Source: Psychrobacillus sp. FSL H8-0483
GTDB lineage: Bacteria; Bacillota; Bacilli; Bacillales_A; Planococcaceae
Reading direction: 5' to 3'
NCBI RefSeq assembly: GCF_038637725.1
Contig: NZ_CP152052.1
Coordinates: forward strand, 2,401,501-2,465,500
Length of the DNA stretch: 64,000 bases
Positions 54,038 through 62,077 of this stretch are shown here, piece by piece. The translations under genes and the position numbers were made by a program. Position 1 is the first letter of the stretch, and each line of letters opens with the position of its first letter. The notes beneath the pieces were generated by a model. It made no database searches. It worked only from the letters and a program-made list of their open reading frames with translations, and was not told where the DNA came from.

Positions 54038-54449
54038 GTATCTGATACTACTTTCTCCTCTATAGAAATGAACAAGTAGTACCAGATGAAGATATGTCCA
54101 GTGACATTATAGTTGGTAACCCATCCAATCGTACTTTAAGGTTTTTACATTATCGTTAGTAACCCAATGATTTTCGTAATGTTATGGTTTTAACTTTAAA
54201 ATACGCAGTAATTTTATATTGATAATTGATTATTTCGGAACGCGAATTTTTAACTAAAGCACTCGTTAGCCATCCATGCAACACAAAATCTGTGCTGCAC
54301 CACAGAGAATGAAAATTACTAATAGTAACCGTAATCCATAGACTTATTTATGCTCTCCTCTTTTTTTAACGATTAAGTAGGGATCTTCTTAAGTATTGTC
54401 ATTTTTCTTTTCTTGAAGAAACTAATTTTCATGGTAGTTGAAGAAATAT

Positions 54450-54869
54450 TTATTCTCTACTAACATAGGTCCCACCAATGAAATCATGAATGCCTCTCTT
54501 GTCTTTTCGAAATATAACCATAAGTCCACTAACCAATACTGATACTCCAAAGGTAGCTAAAACAACGATATAGTTACCAACCACTTCTCTCATAACCATA
54601 TTGAGTAATGTTACGTTTTTATCATCTTTAAAACGTTTTATTTTTATCTTGCAAATTCTCTTACCGATTATGTATCCGCCCCATAGAATAGGGATAATAG
54701 TCAAGTACAAAGTATAAAAAAATCGAAAAGTAAATTCGTTTGTCCATTCAATAGAGTAATTACCGTTAATGATATAATATATGATTCCAAGTATTGACGA
54801 AATAATTAAAAAATCTATAATACTTGCTAAAAACCTTATACCAAATCCTGCTGGTTTCGTTGAATTCAT
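54450..54869 (-). CDS. RDD family membrane protein
   Basis: A 139-residue three-helix protein. The RDD motif appears as PAGFGIRFLASIIDFLII at residues 5-22 (Arg-Asp-like polar pair in the first helix). GKRICKIKIKRFK follows the second helix and a conserved C-terminal KDKRGIHDFIGGTYV ends it. Role unknown; some relatives are transporters. It is the last (leftmost) unit of the palindrome-bounded array. Confidence 0.85.
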   Translation of the reverse strand: MNSTKPAGFGIRFLASIIDFLIISSILGIIYYIINGNYSIEWTNEFTFRFFYTLYLTIIPILWGGYIIGKRICKIKIKRFKDDKNVTLLNMVMREVVGNYIVVLATFGVSVLVSGLMVIFRKDKRGIHDFIGGTYVSRE

Positions 54870-54910
54870 CTAGCTCCTCCAAATTTCCAATTTTTTATAA
54901 ATTATACCAT

Positions 54911-55016
54911 TTTCTTATTGAACTACCCTGCTTCGTTAGTGAAATAAGAAAATAGAGCTACCTAAGCACCTCCATCATATTTCACTAAAGCACCTCGTTA
55001 GTTCAATAAGAAAAAT
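54911..55016 (-). repeat. Composite palindromic repeat, site 5
   Basis: The A-form (CTTATTGAACTACCCTGC, then TTCGTTAGTGAAATAAG) lies at 54911-54953; the B-form (TTTCACTAAAGCACC, then TCGTTAGTTCAATAAG) at 54980-55016. Between them is AGAGCTACCTAAGCACCTCC. It separates the CPBP protease gene from the RDD gene. Confidence 0.75.
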
Positions 55017-55025
55017 TATGTTTGA

Positions 55026-55658
55026 TTACAAAAATAGAAACAGCTTTCCAGTATACAAGTTCCAAATAGAATGAGTGACTGTTGACGGAACGACCGATTT
55101 AGTTTTTATAGTAATACAAGCAAGAACAACCCCCGCAATAAGTGATAGGAATAAGTAGGCAGGATGGAACAGAGAAAAAATTACTGAAGTAATTACAACA
55201 GCCCATATTGGCTTCACTATTTTTAATAGAGCAAATAATAGTACTCCTCTAAAAAAAAGTTCCTCCCAAATTGGAGCGAAAATCACAGCAACTATTAAAG
55301 GATATTGTTTTAAACCCTCAACCAAACCATTTTTATAATAAACGATGAGACTTCGGTCCATTAAAATTTCGTAATGAATGCTTAACTTTAACATTAGGTA
55401 GGGAATAAAGATTCCCACAAACATATATAGGTAAGTCATAGGGCTTTTAAGTGGCTTGAAATTTAATAAAGGGACCATCAAACTTCTAACTGAATTAAAA
55501 CTTAACGATATCAAAATAAAAATAAGCAACCAAACAATTGTGCCAAATCCGTTAAACAACTGACTATTAAAATAACTCACCCCATAGCCTGTTAGCAGAA
55601 GTAAAACTGTATACACCAAATTACTTTGTGTATTATTCCTTCTGTTACTAATAATCAT
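55026..55658 (-). CDS. CPBP family intramembrane metalloprotease
   Basis: A 210-residue polytopic protein. Motifs are WEELFFRGVLLFALL near 130-144, FSLFHPAYLFLSL near 161-173 and THSIWNLYTG near 195-204. It belongs to the same family as the 315-1016 product but the two differ strongly in sequence. GGGGGATA precedes the ATG. It is one of several single-gene units flanked by palindromic repeats. Substrate unknown. Confidence 0.88.
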   Translation of the reverse strand: MIISNRRNNTQSNLVYTVLLLLTGYGVSYFNSQLFNGFGTIVWLLIFILISLSFNSVRSLMVPLLNFKPLKSPMTYLYMFVGIFIPYLMLKLSIHYEILMDRSLIVYYKNGLVEGLKQYPLIVAVIFAPIWEELFFRGVLLFALLKIVKPIWAVVITSVIFSLFHPAYLFLSLIAGVVLACITIKTKSVVPSTVTHSIWNLYTGKLFLFL

Positions 55659-55672
55659 ATTTATCCCCCTTG

Positions 55673-55762
55673 TTTTATTGAACTGACCTGCCCTTTAGTA
55701 CAATAAGTAAAAAATGCTTTACTCCTCCTTGAAGTAAAGCACACTTGTTGAATTACGAGTAG
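55673..55762 (-). repeat. Composite palindromic repeat, site 4
   Basis: The A-form is TTTTATTGAACTGACCTGCC, then TTTAGTACAATAAG (55673-55712). The B-half AAGTAAAGCACACTTGTTGAA is at 55733-55753. The core GCTTTACTCCTCCTTG/AGTAAAGC is a hairpin whose minus strand ends in TTTTTT. It lies between the 55815 gene and the CPBP gene. Confidence 0.7.
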
Positions 55763-55814
55763 TGCGAATCTCTTGGTTTATTTTTCCAGTTGATTGACGG
55801 ATTCTTCATAATCT

Positions 55815-56174
55815 TTATAATGAATCTACGGTTTTAATTTGAATCCCAGTTCTCGGCTTATTATGATCCTCTTTAAAATGAGGATGAAAATACGATGATA
55901 ACTGTTGTTTTATTTCTAACTGAAGGGGTAACTGTGTTATTCCTTTTGAAATATATACCTCCCCAACATTTTCCCCATCTACAAAGAAACAAAGATTACC
56001 TTGATATAATGAATTGACGGAAATAAATTGTATTTTCACTCTCTCCTCCTTATTTAAAGAGTGAAAATTAATTGAGTGAACCAGTGTGTATGCACTAGTT
56101 AAATACAAAGTATCAACTAATGGAAGATCTGTATTAATTATGTCTAGCTCAACATCCCTTAAATCATTTTTCAT
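55815..56174 (-). CDS. Hypothetical protein, 119 residues
   Basis: A soluble protein (MKNDLRDVELDIINTDLPLV) with alternating beta-type segments and a C-terminal PRTGIQIKTVDSL. GAAAGGTGGAG lies 7 bases before the ATG at 56174, which excludes a longer upstream frame. No family recognised. It sits between two repeat sites in the minus-strand array. Confidence 0.6.
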   Translation of the reverse strand: MKNDLRDVELDIINTDLPLVDTLYLTSAYTLVHSINFHSLNKEERVKIQFISVNSLYQGNLCFFVDGENVGEVYISKGITQLPLQLEIKQQLSSYFHPHFKEDHNKPRTGIQIKTVDSL

Positions 56175-56214
56175 TATTATCTCCACCTTTCTAAAAAGTA
56201 ATGGAAAATGAAAA

Positions 56215-56240
56215 TCCTTCTTGAAGTAAAGCACTCCGTT
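56215..56240 (-). repeat. Partial palindromic repeat, site 3
   Basis: TTCTTGAAGTAAAGCACTCC, followed by GTTTGTTT, is a degenerate B-form half. It separates the 55815 and 56244 genes. Confidence 0.5.
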
Positions 56241-56243
56241 TGT

Positions 56244-56603
56244 TTAAAATAGATAGATATAAGCAATTAGTCCGGAGACACCTATTAAGATCATAGCAAT
56301 ACTCTTAAAGGCATTTTCCTCTCCTTTTAGCAAACCTACCACCCAAGTTACAAACCAACCAATGAGCATTAAACCAATTCCCAAATGGCGTAAGACTTTT
56401 ATTCCAGATGCTAAAACAGAACCTGTAAGAAAAACTAGCAAACCAATAAAACTAGGTATAATACCTAAAATAGATAAAGGATGTCTAATCTCTTTTATAA
56501 GCTCTATCTGTTTCTCTTCCCCCATTTTTCTGAAGGAATGCCAAGCACCCAGAATAGGAATTGCCCATATAAGCGCTATATATATAACTTGAGTTAAACT
56601 CAT
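56244..56603 (-). CDS. Small membrane protein of unknown function
   Basis: A 119-residue protein with four hydrophobic segments: TQVIYIALIWAIPILGAW, GIIPSFIGLLVFLTGSVLA, LGIGLMLIGWFVTWVVGLL and SIAMILIGVSGLIAYIYLF. AAAGGTGATGGC precedes the ATG at 56603. No family recognised. It is a single-gene unit in the array. Confidence 0.65.
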   Translation of the reverse strand: MSLTQVIYIALIWAIPILGAWHSFRKMGEEKQIELIKEIRHPLSILGIIPSFIGLLVFLTGSVLASGIKVLRHLGIGLMLIGWFVTWVVGLLKGEENAFKSIAMILIGVSGLIAYIYLF

Positions 56604-56664
56604 GCCATCACCTTTTCTGCCCACACGATTTTCCTACACAAAATGCCCGATTGTTGGACACAAG

Positions 56665-56712
56665 TTAAACAACACTCTTTAACTAACCTGCTGCTTTACT
56701 TAAATACGTTTG
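56665..56712 (-). repeat. Degenerate palindromic repeat near site 2
   Basis: AGTTAAACAACACTCTTTAA, then CTAACCTGCTGC and TTTACTTAAA, is a decayed form with the CTAACCTGC word shared with other sites. Confidence 0.45.
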
Positions 56713-56771
56713 AAATTAATAGAAGTTCCAATATTAAACAAATTTCCCGTTAGAAATTTTCAAAATCAATT

Positions 56772-56888
56772 TGGCTTATTGAACTAAACTGCATCGTTAG
56801 TTGAAGTATAACATTTCACATTGTACATAAAACAAGACCATCATTTTTGATGGTCTTGTTTTACTAAAGCACCTCGTTAGTTGAAGTA
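56772..56888 (-). repeat. Composite palindromic repeat, site 2
   Basis: The A-form CTTATTGAACTAAACTGC, then ATCGTTAGTTGAAGTA, is at 56772-56806. A core hairpin AACAAGACCATCA/TGATGGTCTTGTT with T-run follows. The B-form ACTAAAGCACCTCGTTAGTT, then GAAGTA, ends near 56888. The core acts as a terminator of the 56890 GNAT gene. Confidence 0.8.
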
Positions 56889-56889
56889 C

Positions 56890-57447
56890 TTAATTCATCA
56901 ATTTTTTTTTTGCAAGAGTGTAATGATAATGTAGTTGGTCTTCTATCTCAACATTCCCTCTATGATGAAAGCCACATTTTGCTATTACTTTATTTGAAGC
57001 TATATTGCGCGGAAGAACCACAGCATTCAATTGTTCAACATCGGTGTTTTCAAATAGGTAATTTACTAATCCTTTTACTGCTTGTGTTGTGTACCCCTTA
57101 TTTCTATAATGCTTAGAAATAGAGTAAGCAACTTCTCGATTTGGTCCACTTAATTCCTCTTTAATACCCGTATTACAGAAACCAATAAATTCATCAGTTT
57201 CTTTTAAAACAATTCCCAACTTCAGCCATCCTTCGCCTATGCTTGGAACATTAGCTAAAAACTCTTTATTATCCGGTATCTCATAATTTGTAACCCAATC
57301 TAATCTTTGTTCTCTAGTCGAACGCCAATCTGGCAAAAACTCATAAACTTCGGGTTGTGAAGTCAGTTCATAAATAGCATCTACATCTTCCACTCTAAAT
57401 TCTCTTAGTAGTATTTCACCGCAGTCTATTGTAAATAAATCGTTCAT
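56890..57447 (-). CDS. GNAT family N-acetyltransferase (RimJ/RimL type)
   Basis: A 185-residue GNAT. ILLREFRVEDVDAIYELTSQ opens the domain, VAYSISKHYRNKGYTTQAVK is motif A and NKVIAKCGFHHRGN is motif B. GGAGGGG favours the ATG at 57447 (8 bases), with an ATG two codons earlier also possible. It is bounded on both sides by composite palindromic repeats. Acetyltransferases are common cargo of integron cassettes. Substrate unknown. Confidence 0.86.
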   Translation of the reverse strand: MNDLFTIDCGEILLREFRVEDVDAIYELTSQPEVYEFLPDWRSTREQRLDWVTNYEIPDNKEFLANVPSIGEGWLKLGIVLKETDEFIGFCNTGIKEELSGPNREVAYSISKHYRNKGYTTQAVKGLVNYLFENTDVEQLNAVVLPRNIASNKVIAKCGFHHRGNVEIEDQLHYHYTLAKKKLMN

Positions 57448-57483
57448 ATTCATTTCCCCTCCAATGTAAATAACATTCTTTGC

Positions 57484-57596
57484 TAAGTTGAATAATTCCT
57501 TCTTCAACTAAACTGCTTCGTTAGTTCAATAAGAAAAAAGAGTTGCCAAAGCAACCCCATGATCTTGAACTAAAGCAACCTTTATTTGAATAACTT
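57484..57596 (-). repeat. Composite palindromic repeat, site 1
   Basis: The A-form CTTCAACTAAACTGC, then TTCGTTAGTTCAATAAG, occupies 57502-57533 with AAGTTGAATAATTCC before it. The core GAGTTGCCAAAGCAACCCC is a hairpin whose minus strand ends in TTTTTT. The B-form TTGAACTAAAGCAACC, then TTTATTTGAATAA, lies at 57565-57593. It is the first site next to the recombinase remnant. Confidence 0.8.
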
Positions 57597-57605
57597 TTTA
57601 TTACA

Positions 57606-58172
57606 TTAATCCTCTTTAATTGGTTTAATTGTAGAATAAATTAACTTTCCAGTTTCAGAATATCCATTAATGTTTATAGGCATTACTACTTCTCCATCTA
57701 ATTTTAAATAGAAAAAACGAGTTTGACCTGAAATAATTAATAAAGCACTTTCAAAAAAGTTTTTCTGTGTTTCTATTTCTATTTTCTTAATTTCAGGATT
57801 AATAATCTGCCCAAAATAATATGATGGTTTTCCCTCTCCTGCAAGTGACACACCCCAAGTAAATTCGTCTTCTTGTACAGGTGGATGGTAAGTTGAAGCT
57901 AATGTACCTTCAACTTCATTATCATCTTTTAACACCCAAAATCCTAACCAGTTTTGCTCTAATCGACCAAGCATAATTGAATGAGTATTTCTAAAAATAG
58001 TTAACCATTCCCCATCTATTTTTCTCACTAAGTAGACTTCCTCTGTTGCTGGAGACCAGTTTTCTGTAATTTTAAATACACCATCTTTAGTGGGGAGTTG
58101 TTTGTGATTATATATTAGAAACACAGTTAAAAGTATTGTTATTATTGCTATACCAATAAATAACTTTCTCAT
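57606..58172 (-). CDS. Membrane-anchored or secreted hypothetical protein, 188 residues
   Basis: An N-terminal hydrophobic segment (LFIGIAIITILLTVFLIYN) forms a signal anchor. The body is beta-rich with many Trp (ENWSPATEEVYLVRKIDGEW, then EQNWLGFWVLKDD) and a C-terminal NGYSETGKLIYSTIKP. GGGGGAAG precedes the ATG. No family known to me. It is the first gene of the minus-strand array, divergent from the recombinase remnant. Confidence 0.65.
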   Translation of the reverse strand: MRKLFIGIAIITILLTVFLIYNHKQLPTKDGVFKITENWSPATEEVYLVRKIDGEWLTIFRNTHSIMLGRLEQNWLGFWVLKDDNEVEGTLASTYHPPVQEDEFTWGVSLAGEGKPSYYFGQIINPEIKKIEIETQKNFFESALLIISGQTRFFYLKLDGEVVMPININGYSETGKLIYSTIKPIKED

Positions 58173-58285
58173 TACTTCCCCCCTCTGTTCTTAACAGTAT
58201 TCTGTCCCGTAAGTAAAAACACATCCTATGTCTATAATTCTATTAAGTTGGCAATAATCCCTTTAATACTACTATTTTAGGGGGA

Positions 58286-59130
58286 ATGGAATTGTTACTG
58301 TCAAAAGCATGGTCTTCATTTGAAGCCGATAAACGAATAGAGGGCTTTTCGCCGCAAACGTTGAAGGCCTACCAGTTACAGTCTTTTCTATTAATTGGTT
58401 ATTTTAAGGATGTAGAGATGGAATTGCTGGATACAAATCAACTGAAGGAATATCTTGCAATATCCGGCGAGCATTTAAAACCAGCCAGTCTTGCGCATCG
58501 TATCCGCTTTATGAAATCATTTTTTCGTTGTTCTCATGAAGAAGGATACCTGAGTAAGAATCCAACTTCCAAAATTAAGAACCCAAAGTAGGGAAGCGGA
58601 TACCTAAGTATTTAACCGAAAGGGAGATTGAACACCTTCGTGAATCCTGTCATTCCCCCATGGAAGAAGCGATTTTTGAATTCATGTTTTCTACTGGTTG
58701 TCGAATTGGAGAAATAGTTAAGTTGGAAAAGAACCATATTAATTAGTCCAATTAATCTGCGATCGTTAGAGGAAAAGGCGACAAGGAAAGGGTAGTTTAT
58801 TTTAATACACGTTGCGATGTATGGCTTAAACGCTATATGGAAAGCCGTAATGACCATAATTCAGCAATTTTTGTAACAACAAGACAGCCACACCAAATGA
58901 GTGTCGCCTAAATGTGGTACATCATCAAGCGGATCTCCAATCGTGCTGAAATTAATAAAGAGATTCACCCACACCAACTTAGACACAGATACGCGACTCA
59001 TTTGCTGAATAATGGTGCCCCTATTGAAGTCTTACAAAGTCTTATGGGGCATGGGAAAAGTGAAACCACCCAGATTTATGCTCAGCTAAGCGGAAGATTA
59101 AGAAAAGAGTATTATCTGAAGTACTTTTAA
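58286..59130 (+). pseudogene. Decayed tyrosine recombinase (XerC/XerD-like integrase)
   Basis: The N-terminal SAM-like core-binding domain (58286-58591) is intact, from MELLLSKAWSSFEADKR to SKNPTSKIKNPK. A frameshift near 58590 leads to VGKRIPKYLTEREIEHLRES. Catalytic residues can be read: Arg in TGCRIGEIV, HxxR in HPHQLRHRYATHLL and Tyr in TTQIYAQLS. There are in-frame stops at 58744-58746 and shortly after, and TAA at 58909-58911. Full length would be about 280 residues, standard for simple integrases. A real start (GGGGGAA at about 58280) is present. Decayed, so inactive now. Confidence 0.87.
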
Positions 59131-59140
59131 ATGTAAAAGG

Positions 59141-59197
59141 AGCAACGTCTTAAAAGACGTTGCTCTACTTGACTAAAGCACCACGATAGTTTAAGAA
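59141..59197 (+). repeat. Palindromic repeat with terminator, right of the recombinase
   Basis: AGAGCAACGTCTT/AAGACGTTGCTCT-type hairpin (59141-59167), then CTTGACTAAAGCACCACG and ATAGTTTAAGAAG, a B-form. Orientation is opposite to the sites left of the recombinase. Confidence 0.65.
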
Positions 59198-59246
59198 GAA
59201 ATCTTTAAAGTTGGAAATTTAAATCATTTAAAGTCCCATTCAATAT

Positions 59247-59684
59247 TTATCTGATTTTCTCCGCCAATTCTAAAATAATTCCCTCTGGACCGCGAACATA
59301 ACATAACTTATAACTTTCTTCATACTGCTGTATCTCACTAAAGATTTCCGTGCCCCTCTTTTTTAACTTCGCAACAATAGCTTCAATATCTTCAACAGCA
59401 AAGCAAATATGTCGGATCCCCAGCGTATTTGCAAAAGGTTTCTGAATATCTTGTTCATCTGACGGAGTATAAAATTTGACTAGCTCTATCCATGCCTGAC
59501 CATCTGGCATCCCCAATCCTACACATTCCGTTTTAACATCATTAAGCCCAACTATTCTGTCTAACTGTTTTCCTTCCAATCCCCATTCCGCTTGCACTAC
59601 AAGTCCTAAATCAAGAAAAAACGCTTTAGCCTCTGAAAGATCATTTACGTTTATACTCACATGATCTATTCTATTGATCTTCAT
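59247..59684 (-). CDS. VOC (glyoxalase/dioxygenase-like) family protein
   Basis: A 145-residue VOC-fold protein. RIDHVSINVNDLSEAKAFFL at the N-terminus and TLGIRHICFAVEDIEAIVAK in the second half give the tandem beta-alpha-beta-beta-beta units. The C-terminal VRGPEGIILELAEKI is typical, with a metal-ligand Glu. GGGAGG lies 7 bases before the ATG at 59684. Substrate unknown. Confidence 0.85.
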   Translation of the reverse strand: MKINRIDHVSINVNDLSEAKAFFLDLGLVVQAEWGLEGKQLDRIVGLNDVKTECVGLGMPDGQAWIELVKFYTPSDEQDIQKPFANTLGIRHICFAVEDIEAIVAKLKKRGTEIFSEIQQYEESYKLCYVRGPEGIILELAEKIR

Positions 59685-59876
59685 ATCTCGTACCTCCCAT
59701 GTTCCCGTTATTTTCAATACCTATATTCGTGTATAGTTTGGTTAAAATTCTAATTCGCTTAAGACAGAAAATTTCCTTCTTCAATCCAGCTGCGTTAATG
59801 TTATTAATAGTTTAAATTAATTAAATCTTTAGATAAAATGGAATGTAAAGGAAATAGGTCAATATAGTAAAGGGAG

Positions 59877-60962
59877 ATGAAATTTATTAATATCGCTAAT
59901 AAAGTATTAATTTCATTTTGTATGCTTCTATTAATCCTTATTTTATCATCCTGTAAGGAAACTGAACAATCTCACGAGAATATAATTATGGAAAATGAGC
60001 AACAAGAACAACAAGAACAACAAGAACAACAAGAACAACAAGAACAACAAGAACAACAAGAACAACAAGAACAACAAAATATAACCTATTCTTTTAAAAA
60101 CCCCAATACAGGCCAAGAATTTAATATAATTCATGCTTACATGCTATATGAAAACTACTTTAAAACTGTAAAGGTTAATCCAGATGAATCACTATACCAA
60201 TTATATCAACAGGTGATTATCGAACCTGTATATGATGCTTGTTTTAAAGATGGGGAATATTATAAATTTAGTGTATTTGAATGGACACCGAAAGAAAGTG
60301 ATTTTAATAGTATTAAGAATCAAATTGAATCAATGGATAAAGATCATATAAATAAGTTATATGAGGAATCCCTTGTTAAATCCTCAGACATACTTTCATC
60401 AAATAAAAAAACAACAATATGTGTGTTTCCTAAAAATGAAAGATTTCCTTCTGATATGATGATAGTCGGGTCAGGGAAAATTTTAGTCCTTTTCAATAAT
60501 TTTGATAATTATTATACATTGAGTGAGCTTGATAATAATAATAATAATAATAATAATAAATCAGGTATGTCCCATGAATATCATCATAGTGTTTGGATCG
60601 AAAAACATTATACGGAAGATTTTTTTCCAACAGTATTAGATAGTTTAATAATGGAAGGGCAGGCCGTGATGTTTGAAACCTTAGTGTATCCCGATTCAAA
60701 TAGTACTGATTATGTAGTTAACGAAAGCTTTAACAAAGAATATTGGAGTAGAATACCAAATCTTGAAAGTAGTGCTAGTGGGGTTGTTGAAATATTAATA
60801 GGTGGATCTAATGGTTTACCTGATTATTATGGCTATAGTGAAGGCTACAAGATGATTAGATCTTACTTAAACTTGCATCCCGATATGACAGTAGAAGAAT
60901 GGACTTCCAAAAGTCCTAAGGAAATATTTGAAGAAGGAAATTACAAAGCTAACTACGAGTAG
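59877..60962 (+). CDS. DUF2268-like zinc metalloprotease lipoprotein with low-complexity tracts
   Basis: A 361-residue lipoprotein: lipobox LSSCKE with Cys at residue 26. Nine EQQ repeats form a flexible linker (residues about 41-67). A catalytic domain follows with SHEYHHSVW (HExxH-like, about residues 233-241). A short poly-Asn run of eight (residues about 220-227) precedes it directly. DUF2268 proteins are predicted Zn proteases. The motif HEYHH keeps the His-Glu-x-x-His spacing. GGGAGATG precedes the start. The body (PTVLDSLIMEGQAVMFETLV) includes a third-ligand-like Glu. Activity and substrate are not proved. Confidence 0.8.
   Translation: MKFINIANKVLISFCMLLLILILSSCKETEQSHENIIMENEQQEQQEQQEQQEQQEQQEQQEQQEQQNITYSFKNPNTGQEFNIIHAYMLYENYFKTVKVNPDESLYQLYQQVIIEPVYDACFKDGEYYKFSVFEWTPKESDFNSIKNQIESMDKDHINKLYEESLVKSSDILSSNKKTTICVFPKNERFPSDMMIVGSGKILVLFNNFDNYYTLSELDNNNNNNNNKSGMSHEYHHSVWIEKHYTEDFFPTVLDSLIMEGQAVMFETLVYPDSNSTDYVVNESFNKEYWSRIPNLESSASGVVEILIGGSNGLPDYYGYSEGYKMIRSYLNLHPDMTVEEWTSKSPKEIFEEGNYKANYE
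59997..60077 (+). repeat. In-frame 9-bp tandem repeat (EQQ)x9
   Basis: Nine near-perfect copies of GAACAACAA encode EQQ in the lipoprotein linker. Because the unit is 9 bp, copy changes by slippage alter linker length without breaking the frame. Confidence 0.95.
60534..60557 (+). repeat. AAT trinucleotide tract (poly-Asn x8)
   Basis: Eight AAT codons between DUF2268 strand segments, 5 residues before HEYHH. Trinucleotide slippage would alter the spacing to the zinc motif. Confidence 0.9.
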
Positions 60963-60996
60963 TTTTCTTTATTAATGGTCTACAAAACTTTATGTG

Positions 60997-61025
60997 TCCT
61001 TTTCTTTAGAAAAGGATTTTTTTAT
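60997..61025 (+). terminator. Terminator of the DUF2268 lipoprotein gene
   Basis: TCCTTTTC and GAAAAGGA around TTTA, followed by a T-run. Confidence 0.8.
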
Positions 61026-61044
61026 TTATATCCATGAAACTCTA

Positions 61045-61128
61045 CTTTCACTAAGCTGCTGCTTTAGTTCAACAAGAAAAATGGCTTTACTCCTTCTTGA
61101 AGTAAAGCACCCGTTAGCTGAATAAGAA
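61045..61128 (-). repeat. Composite palindromic repeat, rightmost site
   Basis: The A-form (TTTCACTAAGCTGC, then TGCTTTAGTTCAACAAG) is at 61045-61076. The core hairpin GCTTTACTCCTTC/GAAGTAAAGC follows. The B-form AAGTAAAGCACCC, then GTTAGCTGAATAAG, ends near 61128. Confidence 0.75.
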
Positions 61129-61205
61129 AGTAACTCTGCTTTTCATTTTATTGTACAATAAACATATTTTTTCGGTGTAAAGTCCTATCTTCCTTTTTAT
61201 GTTAT

Positions 61206-61823
61206 TTATTTTGGGACGATACTTAACAATTTTCTACCCATTAGCCATATTGCAAGACCCGTTCCCCACAAGATCAAGGCAGAGCCAAAGCCTACTACAG
61301 ACATAAATGCATTGATCTGATGTCCCCCCAGTGTGACTTTCGCAGGTACAAACAGCAATGTAATAATAGCGAGTAAACAAAGGAGTGCGCCAGTAAAATA
61401 ATAGAGTCTGACTTGGAAAAGAAGGGCCAATGGGAGAAAATGAACACCGACAATAATAGCTATTACGACAGGTATAAGTTCAGAGTGACCAGTAGCGTTA
61501 CTGACAGCAATCGTGATTGCTATAGCCAAACCCTCTGCCGCAAAAATAATGTTAAACCAAAACCTTGTACGCTTCCCACGCCTTAAGTCTGTTTTTGAAA
61601 CCTGATTCGTCAATTCTCGCGATGCGCGTATTAATGATATACCGCCGATGAACAGCGCTATACCTATGGCAACAGCAGTAACTAACAATAATGGAACTCC
61701 CCAGCCTTGTAATCCCATAATTCCTGTGTACGCCCACAGAGTACCGAAAAACGCCATGAAAAATACTCCAGATGCCGTTCCGCGTACTGCGGCACCAGGA
61801 ATAGTTTTTGATGTTTGTGTCAC
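61206..61823 (-). CDS. Multi-pass membrane protein of unknown function
   Basis: A 205-residue protein with six hydrophobic helices (from SGVFFMAFFGTLWAYTGIM to GFGSALILWGTGLAIWLMG). A polar loop rich in Arg and Lys (SKTDLRRGKRTRFW) sits between helices two and three. It starts with GTG at 61823 after GAAAGGAGG. I recognise no named family; it may be of the DUF7010 type. The 61824-62077 gap holds only a hairpin GGGCATTAATCC/GGATCGATGCCC near 62003-62032. Confidence 0.7.
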   Translation of the reverse strand: MTQTSKTIPGAAVRGTASGVFFMAFFGTLWAYTGIMGLQGWGVPLLLVTAVAIGIALFIGGISLIRASRELTNQVSKTDLRRGKRTRFWFNIIFAAEGLAIAITIAVSNATGHSELIPVVIAIIVGVHFLPLALLFQVRLYYFTGALLCLLAIITLLFVPAKVTLGGHQINAFMSVVGFGSALILWGTGLAIWLMGRKLLSIVPK

Positions 61824-62077
61824 AAATAAAAACCTCCTTTCAACCTAAGTATGTGTTCATTACAACCGCATATCATCCTACATTAGTATTAGGTTTAGTT
61901 CATTCAGCAAAGAATCCTATATACCTTTTTATAATTATATTCATGCAGGCAAATTGCAGAACTATTCTGCCCCTTTACTACCATAAGGAGTTCAACATAA
62001 AAGGGCATTAATCCTTCATGGATCGATGCCCCTATTAGTTTAAGTATAATGTTTCACAAACCTTCTTTTTCCACCAA

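Noticed and set aside
54450-59130. Calling the array a canonical integron with attC sites and IntI
   Set aside because: The RYYYAAC and GTTRRRY cores are not met in most copies and the recombinase is decayed, with no IntI-specific feature I can verify. It is reported only as integron-like.
60531-60700. Opposite-strand poly-Tyr frame over the AAT tract
   Set aside because: It is the complement of the poly-Asn tract and lacks any start signal.
54911-61128. Interpreting the palindromes as a toxin-antitoxin or phage-defence RNA system
   Set aside because: No toxin-like partner genes or endonuclease domains are in the array; the palindromes behave as gene-end elements.
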